Below are positions 56,050 through 64,000 of a stretch of DNA of 64,000 nucleotides, piece after piece. Position 1 is the first letter of the stretch, and the number at the start of each line of letters is the position of its first letter. This DNA is from Neoceratodus forsteri (Eukaryota > Chordata > Ceratodontiformes > Ceratodontidae): NCBI GenBank assembly GCA_016271365.2, contig CM057459.1, forward strand, positions 824,540,501-824,604,500. Reading direction: 5' to 3'. Made by a program: the position numbers and the translations under genes. Under the pieces are notes generated by a model. That model did not search any database. It was given only the letters and a program-made list of their open reading frames with translations, and was not told the DNA's origin.

Positions 56050-57900
56050 TAGGCTAGTGTGTCATGTGCTTATTTAGCTGCAGCTGATATCTGTGAGGCC
56101 ATAGAATTAAACTACTGCAGAAAATTACACCAATATCCTGAAGTGTGACTGAAAGAAACACACAACACACACAACCACACCGATGTTATTTTTCTTTTTA
56201 GTGCACCAGTTTTAAGTAAAACATCATGGGCCTGATTTTCTTTTGTTTCTTTTTTTATATTTGTCCCTTGCCTCTGCCCAGGGAATACCTATACCTTCCC
56301 CAGTGTTTAGCTGTGTCCCAGCATACTGGGATCACGACATAATGGTGCCCAACGCCAGGGAGTTTGTTCTTGTTTTTTCTCCCCTTTTACTTGTGAGGTC
56401 CCAACTCCTAGAGTGCACCGGTGTGAAGGCCATTCATCAAGGCTAATGACGTGCAGACAGATTTTGTAGTCAAGAACCTAACTGCTCCCTCTCCTCCCCT
56501 GACTCATTAGAGCCATGTTTGCTCCACCACACATGCTTCCACTGGCGTAGGACAATGGGTGCTAGTGCAGCCCAAAATGTCCCTCCCCCCTGGAGGAGGA
56601 GAACATTCATTGGGATACTCTATCCTTCTCCTCCTGGCTGGCTCCTAATGACCAGGATTGTTCAGAAACCCGGGTTGCCGGCATGGCAGGAGGTAAGGCA
56701 TAAGTTCCTCAGCCTTCCATGTCAGTGTTTGGCTTTTGGGCCACATTTTCAAAGGGCTGCTACATTGACATATGGTGTGCCAATTCATGGCTGTGGCAAC
56801 CTCCGGGTTCGATAGGAACTTTGCACCCTATTCTAGGCAAAAAGGCGGTCTCTGCACCAATTACCTGGGAATTGCTGCAGTCTCAGTCTTGTGTCAAACC
56901 TTTCATGCCCCAGAGGGATTTGACAGATGGCCCTGTTGCAACCCCCCCCCAGCCTGGCACAACTCTGCCTAGAGCCATGATCTTGAGGGGGACAGGCTAC
57001 ATGGTACACAGCAGCTGGACCAGTGGCGGTGCTACTAGTGGGTGGCAGAGGAATCACAGGCTGTAGATGGGTACTCTGGTGGCACCAGGGCAGGCATGTC
57101 CTGCATGGGAAATGTAGCCATGGAATGCAGTGGGCAGCATGCTTCCAAAAACCATGTCCTGAACCCCTGATGCCACCAGCCCTTGCCAGCTGCCCACATT
57201 TTGCCACCAACCCAACAGGGATTTACTGACCATGGTGGCACAATATGAGGGGGGGAGCACATGGTAGGGAATGTACCCCAGGCAGGCCACATGTCCTGAT
57301 GCACAGTCACAGGTGCCGTAAGAGTGACAGCACATATGATGGGCACCACAAGCAGAAGATGCCATCCTGAGGTCTGACAGTCAGCATGTTGGGGTGTGTG
57401 TGCACTGCAGGTCAGCTGGCAGGGGTGGTAGCATTGGGGCTATGGGACAGCTGGCAGGGGTGGTAGCATTGGGGCTATGGGACACAATCAGTGACAGCAT
57501 ACTGCCCATAGTTACTCCACGGCTGTGTGTCACTGTTTAGAATACACTTGCTCTGGTGCCACCAGTGTTCCCTCCCACACCCTTACATGCCCATTCCTCA
57601 CAGCACTGGCACCTGCACAAGTCCAGCTGCAATGTGCCATGCAGCCTGTCCCACTAAATGTGGCTTACACCAACCACCCGGCGCTAGAGCTGTTAGACCA
57701 GCTAGAGGCTGGTCTAATATCACAGCTGTGTTGCATCTATGACAGGGCTTCCAAAATCCCAAATCAGTGGATTCTGCATCTCCACCATGGCACAAGCTCC
57801 CTTGCAACCTGCTGCACCAGCACTTTTGGTGTAGGTGTGGCGCAGGGTGGCTTTGTTGCAAAGCACCCTGATTTTGTGGCAGCCTGTATTGAAAAATTGG
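56050..57900. other. Unassigned region, GC-richer than its neighbours
   Basis: No recognised domain in the several overlapping frames between 56500 and 57900. A perfect 35-bp unit starting CAGCTGGCAGGGGTGG occurs twice at 57413-57447 and 57448-57482. Confidence 0.4.
57413..57482. repeat. Perfect 2 x 35-bp tandem duplication
   Basis: Units 57413-57447 and 57448-57482 are identical as read, pointing to a recent duplication. Confidence 0.9.
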
Positions 57901-57911
57901 GATTACTGCAA

Positions 57912-57976
57912 ACTTAGGCACAAGGTAACACTTGTGTCAAACCCTTTTGGTGCAAGCACCTTGTGCCAAATTTCAG
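57912..57976. repeat. Short hairpin with GGCACAAGGT arms
   Basis: Arms TTAGGCACAAGGT and ACCTTGTGCCAAA enclose a second, smaller inverted pair (ACTTGTGTC and GGTGCAAGC-like). It may be the fused terminus of a Harbinger-like MITE; no target duplication was seen. Confidence 0.5.
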
Positions 57977-58138
57977 GCTTTTAAAATTGTGTCCCTTGTT
58001 TTCTTTTGTGTGTGTTTAGGGAAGAGGGAGCAGTCTGTTTCATAATGTGTCTGAAATGAAACAGTAATAACCTCAAGTAGGGGGACTTGGATGCTGGTAG
58101 AGACACCCAAGCTGGCTATAACACAATTAAAATTAAGG

Positions 58139-59225
58139 CCAACACAAAATCACATGGAAGGCAAGCAGATGCATGTAGTATACCCTTATTATACAGTATT
58201 AAATTAATACTGTATAATAAGGGTATACTATAGGCATCTGTGTGCATTCCATGCAACAATGCATATTGAGCAAAGCTGGTCAACTAGCTACGGTTTATAT
58301 GTTTTGCCTTTGTCTTCTACAGTGGGAGGCAAATCGTAAGCTTACACACAAAACAAGATTGAAGAAGCAGACAAATTGACATTTGGCATTTATAATGACA
58401 TTAAATTAATACTGTCATTTAGTGGCATTGCAATTAAAAGTGTCAGATGTCAGTTTGTCTCGTTTTTCAGTCTTAAATTATGCACAGTTATAAATACCAA
58501 ATGTCAATTTGTCTTCTTCTTAAGTCTTACATTATGTGCAAATTCAACACAAAATCATGTAGAAGACAATCAGTTGCACATTGTATACCCTTATTATACA
58601 GTATTCAATTAGTACTGCATATTAAGGGCATACTATAGGCATCTGTGCGCATTTTACGCAACAATGCACATAGGGCTAGGTTGGTCAGTTATCTAGGGTT
58701 GATATGTTTTGCCTTTGTCTTGCACACTGGGAGGCAAATTGCAAGCACATACTGTACATGTAACTTAAGATTGAAGAAGAAGACAAATTAACATTTGGCA
58801 TTTACAATTAACACGAAATCAATACTTTCATTTAGTGGCAGTGCAATTAAAATTGCCAAATGTCAGTCTTCTTTTTCAATCATAAATTACATGGGATTAT
58901 AAATGGCAAATGTCAATTCATCTTCTTCTTCAATCTTACATTATGTACAAATTTGTAAATGCCAAACTTTAATTTGTCTTCCTCAATCCTGAATTATGTG
59001 CAATTATAAAAGCCAAATGTCAGTTTGTCTTCTTCTTCAATCTTAAATTATGTGCAATTATAAATGCCTAATAGCAGTTTGTCTTCTTCGGTCTTAAATT
59101 ACACGCATGGGCTTACAATTCCCTCCCACAATTTGCAATACAAAGGCAAACCATAAACCCTAGCAAGCTGACCAACCTAGCCCTATATGTGGTGTTTCTC
59201 AAAATGCGCATAGCAATTTTTTTTG
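58139..59225. repeat. Complex palindromic and tandem repeat block
   Basis: Two tandem units, period about 405 bp (58139 and 58546), each hold a hairpin. The first hairpin is a perfect 55-base palindrome (58176-58230, centre 58203); its second copy is at 58582-58632 with mismatches. The segment then has several units of about 66 bp containing AAATGTCAGTTTGTCTTCTT (58880-59105). The right end (59105-59210: CCCTCCCACAATTTGCAATA, CAAGCTGACCAACCTAGCCC) is the reverse complement of 58668-58745, so the whole block is also a large inverted repeat. No coding frame. Confidence 0.82.
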
Positions 59226-59229
59226 TAGC

Positions 59230-60014
59230 TGTCTGAATAAAAAATGTTACCAATGCCAAGCACTAGCAATCCACTTCCAAAAGTTTAATTAATTTATTGT
59301 TATCGTAAAAATGTTATTTACTTTCAGCAAAATAACACCATATAGTATGCAGTCAGAGTGAGCTATACAAAATCCATTATAAAAGCAAGAACATGGATAA
59401 TAACAATCAGCAGTACAGATTCCTTACAGAACCAGTGCTAGACTGTTGAATTAGAAGTATTCCAAAATTGCTTGCCAAACACATAATTTGCAATGAGCAA
59501 GTGTGGGTACTAACTCTGCAAAGGTTTTACAGACATTTTTGTAAACATATTATTGTAATTTTCTGAGCCTCACTAAAAAATCCAACCCAATTCCATTAAC
59601 ACTTCTTTATTTGCTTGTGTTGGTGAATAGAACCAAACATTAGATTATATCTATAATGTTAGAAATGTAAAACTATCTGGGGCATGTGCTTGCCTTGCTA
59701 CATTTTTTAATTGGCCTTAAAATCATACTGACTTCGTAGGGGTCAGTGGGTGGATTCCAGATATGCAGTTTCATTCCTCACACTACCATTTGGTTATTTC
59801 CTATGCAAGTTGGTCAGAAACTAACACTTTTTAAACAGCAGGATGCAGTGCATCTCAGGCAGTGGACCTCTTTTAATACTACTGCCACTTCATTGACATT
59901 TTCTGGTGCATTTCTCTTAAAAAAACGTTTTTCCTTCAATTATACATATACTGTAAGCCGAATCTGGCAAATCCAAATCCAACTCCTTTGAAAATCCAAA
60001 TCCAGACTCAGAAA
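59230..60014. other. Unassigned AT-rich stretch
   Basis: No gene. CAAATCCAAATCC-type repeats occur just before the next element (59968-60006). Confidence 0.35.
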
Positions 60015-60249
60015 TAGAGGCGGGCGAAGTTGCCAAAATCCACTACATGGAGCAACCTGCGTATTAAGGTGGAATCTGTGGAGTAATTTGCAATCTGAAG
60101 CGGAGTATTTCACCTTCTAGTTATGATCGCAAAGTCCATTGGAATCACTGACTTTGCATTACTCTGCCTTTCCCCAACCACTTCTACATCAATTTTAATG
60201 CGAAGTACATTGGTTTCAATGTACTTTGCATTACTTCATCTTGTTGGTG

Positions 60250-61188
60250 AGCTCTAAGGCAAACTGTGCAGTGATACACGGAATTGCAGGTCACATAGGC
60301 TCTAGATTGTTCTGCACAGCCTCAGTTCTGTGTAGTAGTAGCTGGAGACAGTTTGCACTCAGAGTTCTGAGATTTAAACACTCTAAAAAATGTTCAAAAA
60401 GCCATTTGAGCCATTTGTTTTGTTCAAAATTTAGTACACTGATTGTAGAAAACCCTCCATTTCTCATATCATCAAGTGTTTATTGTGTTTGTGTGGATTT
60501 TGAATGTTAATTTAGAACATTTAGTCTGTGTACTGACAGAAACTGTTGAAGTGTGCTTGGGGGAGGGGTGTATCTGTGGTGGAGGTAGATTAACTGGGAG
60601 AAAGGCAGCATTTCTAACTGTTTTGCATATATTTTTGCTGTATAACTGTGTTCATGTACTCACGGTAATATTTTCAGTCATTTTTTACCTTTTTTGCTGA
60701 TTGTTGTGGCGCAGTGCATACTTTCAGTTTGGTTAAAACATTTGGTTATATTACTGAAGTTTTCAATTTGCTGCACATTACCTGTAGTGTGTGTGTGTTT
60801 GTGTGTGTGCGATGCATGCCATCTAGTCAGACATATTGTATTGTGCCACACAGTAATTGCAGCACTGTGAACTTGTTATCTGTCTGTGTTATTTTGTACT
60901 GCTTTGTGGTATCTTGGTAGTGGACTGTTACTGCAGTGCACTGTGCCCTCCAACCAGCAAAAGGCATTCTTTTCCAGTTTTGGATTTGTGAGCTCTGGTT
61001 AAGGTGTTGTTGTGCCTTTGCATCTGTACCTCTTAAGTGCTCACCACCATCTTAATCTATCTGTGCATTTGCATCTGTTTAGTGCTCAATCTCCATCTGC
61101 AAGCCACAGTTGTGTTTTGGCTTCCCATCCAACCCAAACTGAAATTCATAAATCTAAATTTTTAGAATTTTCTTCATGATCCCCAAAA
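60250..61188. other. hAT leader
   Basis: No gene recognised. A (GT)n-like run lies at 60789-60809. The translated frames are Cys- and Val-rich noise. Confidence 0.35.
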
Positions 61189-61803
61189 ATGCCTGCAAAG
61201 AGACGTGCAAGCAAAGCTGTTTCTGGCCAAGGCACTGCTGCCAGTGGCAAGATTGGCTGTGGGCATTGTAGTACACAGAAGTGCATAGCTGGTGTCAGTA
61301 AAGGGATTTCTCCATCAATGATTTTTACAGCACAATCTGTTGCTTCACTGATAGTTGGAGGAGATGATGATGTCCCCACTGGTGGTGTTAGTAAAGTTGC
61401 TGCTGGCATGAGGATTGCTCCCCAATGTTCCACTTCTGATCAGTTAACCATTTTAGAAAATAAAGTTGAGTCTAAAGCTGTAACAGACAGTGCAGATGAT
61501 GTCATACTCCCCAACATCCCCATGGTAGTTGAACATGATTCTAATCCTGATGATGGTAACTCACAATGTCACATTTCCAGCACTTTTGAGGTTATGGCTT
61601 TGCCATACAGTGATTCAAAGTGTGACACAAAAATATTGGGTGGTGATAATGATGCTGTGGTTAGAACATGTTCTCCACAGGGCAGCATCCAAGCTGAAAT
61701 TGTGGATGTGGATGATGAATATGATGATGATGTTAGTGACCCCCTGTTGGGAACTGGAGGAAAAGGAAGTCAAGGTGGCTATGTTTGGATCTGTTGGTGC
61801 TAA
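61189..61803 (+). pseudogene. N-terminal acidic region of the second hAT transposase
   Basis: 204-codon frame starting MPAKRRASKAVSGQGTAA, a basic start typical of nuclear proteins, followed by Ser/Asp-rich linker sequence ending in VDVDDEYDDDVSDPLLGTGG. A run of C and A near 61809-61824 then breaks the frame. ATG at 61189 is preceded by CCAAAA, an acceptable start context. No enzymatic domain; the assignment to hAT rests on the downstream BED and transposase parts. Confidence 0.55.
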
Positions 61804-61849
61804 ATTCCCCCCCCCCAAAAAAAAGTTGTGATGTAGCAGTTCCTGTTAA

Positions 61850-62290
61850 TGGTGATGATGATGACAGAGTAATAATCATAGGTAGTCATGGTGGTCAGTT
61901 AGAGTCCAAGTGTGTCCAGCAAGAAAAATCATGTAGTACACCCCCATTTCAGCAGTTAAAAAAACAGAGTCCAATACTCAGGGACATGTTAAAAGTAGGG
62001 GATCAAAATCCCTTGTTTGGGATTTTTTGTCCAAGATGCAAATGATGAGTCAGTTGCAATCTGCCAGGTTTGCCATGTCCATGTAAGTCAAGGTAAAAAG
62101 GGGATTCATCAGGGAACGGGGGCCAACATACACATCTTAAGAACAGGCACATGGTACTGTGGACTTGGCACCAGAGGGCAGCTAATGCCATAGTGGGGCA
62201 TTCATCCTCATCATAAATCTTAACGAGTATGTTATCCCCTTCCATGAGAGTAAGACCAAGTGGCAATGTCTGTAGTAGCATTGAAATAAC
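61850..62290 (+). pseudogene. BED-finger region of the second hAT transposase
   Basis: Around 62029-62160 one frame reads ESVAICQVCHVHVSQGKKG and GANIHILRTGTW, matching the CxxC half and the NLxxHL half of a BED finger; the histidines of the second half are lost. The linker before it (61850-62045) has acidic DDDD and a ILRDMLKVGDQNPLF start. Frames change repeatedly. Confidence 0.62.
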
Positions 62291-62310
62291 ACCAGAGGAT
62301 TACTACAGGC

Positions 62311-63796
62311 ATGATGAGGAGGAGGATTATGATTCAGAAATCTTGTCAAGTGGTGGTGAGAGTAGCAGCAGTGGTGGTGGTCTATGCAGTATGTCTGATG
62401 CAAGTGGTTCATCAACCCCTGTACATCACCGGTGCACCCCTCTTCACCACACGTCCACACCCCACCCCACCCCCAGCCATTCACAGAGCAGAGCCATTTA
62501 GCACACCTCATGCAAAACATGTAACAACGAGTCAGCCCATGTTGCAGAGTGTTTTTGCCCATAACCTGAAGTACCTACCCAATCATGCAGTGTCACATGA
62601 ACTTAATGCTGCTGTAGCTGAAATGCTGGCAATTGATCTTTTGCCCTTCATGGAGAATTCAGGATTCTGGTGGTTTGCATCACATGTCTATCTGAAATTG
62701 AAAGTCCAGTCCAGGACATACTTTTTGACCCATGCTGTCCCCAAGTTATACCTGACTGTGGCCGACTCTGTAAGACATGCCCTTCAACATTCCTCCTCGC
62801 CATTCATCCATTTAAGTATGGACATGTGGACAAGTGGCAAAATGGTGGGGAGTTCATATCTGTGTATTACTACACATTGGGCGCAGGTGCCAGAGATTGT
62901 TTGAGCTGGTGGTGGTAGTAGGAATAATCAGTGTAGTGAGGCAGACTGTCATGGTAGCAACCTTCTGGGAATTTGATAGCATGCAACACTTGTAATGCAC
63001 AGTGTGACCTGTTCCCACACTGGTGAAACATGCTGGACTTGTTACTGACTGAAATTGATGAGTGGCTGAACCCCCTGTCCCTAAGAGCTGGATTTATAGC
63101 AAGTGACATTGGCTCAAATGTGGTTAAATGCATCATGAATGGTGGCTTTGTTCGGGTTACATGCACGACCCACTGTTTAAATCTGGTGGGCCAGGATTTT
63201 CTGCAGCACCCTAATATAAAGGAAATGTTGACAGTTGCAGGCAGTATCTGTTCGCACTTTTCATGCTCTGCAAAAACCCGTGACCAGCTTCAGAAGCTGC
63301 AAATCCAAAACAGCCTCCCGCAACACTGCCTCAAGCTGGAAGTTGTCACAAGGTGGAACTTAACTTTATACATGGAAGAGAGGTTGTATGAACAATACAA
63401 AGCAGTCTCTGAATATCTTGTCATGCACACAAGCTGTGACACTTCCGGGCCTCCATGTCTCTCACAACTGAACAGTGGCGCCTCACAGACTCTGTTATAG
63501 CAATTTTGAGACCTTTTGAACAAGCCACACAGGCAGTGAGTGGCAAGTCTGCCTTCATCAGCCAATAAATTCCACTGCTGCAGGTGCTGAGGCAGACATT
63601 GCTGAATCTACAGCATAGCCTTGATGGTTTTGGAGACTGTACCAGCAGTGTGTTACTGAAACACATGCTGACAGTATTCAACCACCATCAGCACATCTTG
63701 AGCATTCAGCAAAGTGACAAATTCACAATAGCAACAATACTGGACCCACAATACAGACATGGAATTTCATCACTACTGGAGGGAGAACCTGAATAG
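62311..63796 (+). pseudogene. Catalytic region of the second hAT transposase
   Basis: Ac-type hAT transposase. It contains ELNAAVAEMLAIDLLPFMEN, SRTYFLTHAVPKLYLTVADS, LSMDMWTSGKMVGSSYLCIT (first Asp), then in another frame AGFIASDIGSNVVKC (second Asp), FVRVTCTTHCLNLVGQDFL, ICSHFSCSAKTRDQL, LEVVTRWNLTLYMEERLYEQ (conserved RWN) and TIATILDPQYRH (LDPRxK block). Breaks lie at about 62905-63030 and 63500-63580. The 62229-62501 segment is a Ser-rich acidic linker. Confidence 0.85.
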
Positions 63797-64000
63797 GTTA
63801 AAAGGTCAGTGGGCAACTGGTGCACTTGGTTTATGTGGCACAGAAGTCACGTGCCAAGGTCAGTAAACCTCAGTAGCATAACAAGGCTGAAAGTCAGTTT
63901 GTATTAGTACCAAGCACATCCTGTAAGATGGCTGCAATTCCAGGTAGTCTGTCATCAAAGCAGGTTGCCATTAACCCACTTTGGGGTGCATTGTGCCAAG

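Larger units (their letters stand above)
51224..56050 (+). mobile_element. hAT transposon with BED-finger transposase, degenerate
   Basis: A hAT-like terminus TAGGGATGGGCCAAATCC is at 51224 (GTTTGGAC precedes it, a candidate 8-bp target site). It is followed by about 2.2 kb of leader, a BED-finger/hAT transposase remnant, and an undefined right end. I could not find the matching inverted terminus after 56050, so the right border is lost or further away. Confidence 0.65.
60015..64000 (+). mobile_element. Second hAT transposon, running off the window
   Basis: Candidate 5' terminus TAGAGGCGGGCGAAGTTGCC at 60015, followed by a leader with repeated TTTGCATTACT and AAGTACATTG motifs (60120-60240), then a BED-hAT transposase remnant from 61189 to the end of the window. 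The right terminus and dimerization domain lie outside. It is unlike the hAT at 51-56 kb in its long acidic N-terminus. Confidence 0.65.

Noticed and set aside
56227..57985. GGGCCTGATTTTC and a distant inverse-like block considered as Harbinger ends
   Set aside because: The right-hand block matches poorly and no 3-bp duplication could be shown.
56060..60010. Search for the right terminus (GGATTTGGCCCATCCCTA) of the hAT element that starts at 51224
   Set aside because: Not found; the border of that element therefore remains open.

Overview
The window reads as intergenic, repeat-packed DNA of a vertebrate nuclear genome. I recognise no host protein-coding gene, no rRNA and no convincing tRNA. 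The mix of elements (Tx1/L1-type, CR1 and L2 LINEs, a class I-like endogenous retrovirus, a Gmr1-type gypsy element, BED-finger hAT transposons, a T2-like TTAA MITE, a pogo/Tigger-like element) fits an amphibian or a non-avian reptile with a large genome; I cannot name the species. Nearly every coding remnant has stops or frameshifts, so most copies are old.

Layout. 1-674: unassigned AT-rich flank. 675-9511: endogenous retrovirus with paired LTRs, a 4-bp target duplication and gag-pro-RT-RNaseH-integrase-env remnants. 9512-13990: Tx1/L1-type LINE. 14000-23280: mostly unassigned, with a LINE 3' fragment on the minus strand (18.0-19.0 kb). 23281-24125: pogo/Tigger-like non-autonomous transposon. 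24130-29520: non-coding mosaic of tandem repeats, fold-back palindromes and two copies of one dispersed repeat. 29640-34220: CR1-type LINE (minus strand) interrupted by a T2-like MITE. 34509-35039: terminal-inverted-repeat element. 35041-36570: a second, classical CR1 (minus strand).

36600-50812 is one L2 LINE (plus strand) broken twice: by about 1.0 kb of unknown sequence (38145-39165) and by an 11-kb segment (39418-50435) whose ends look like hAT inverted repeats with an 8-bp target duplication. Inside that segment are a Gmr1-type gypsy element with integrase upstream of reverse transcriptase, a 173-bp tandem repeat, a 715-bp palindrome and a Pro/Ala/Gln-rich minus-strand remnant. 50816-51215 is another LINE fragment (minus strand). 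51224-56050 holds a degenerate hAT transposon, 57.9-59.2 kb further palindromes and tandem repeats, and 60015-64000 a second hAT element that runs off the window.

How it fits together. There is no operon or pathway. The logic is nesting, which gives a relative order: L2 is older than the 11-kb hAT-bounded insertion, and CR1 is older than its MITE. The most notable items are the Gmr1-like gene order with a SCAN-like Gag segment, the 11-kb insertion that splits the L2, the retrovirus with an intact D,D35E integrase frame, and the unusual density of fold-back palindromes.
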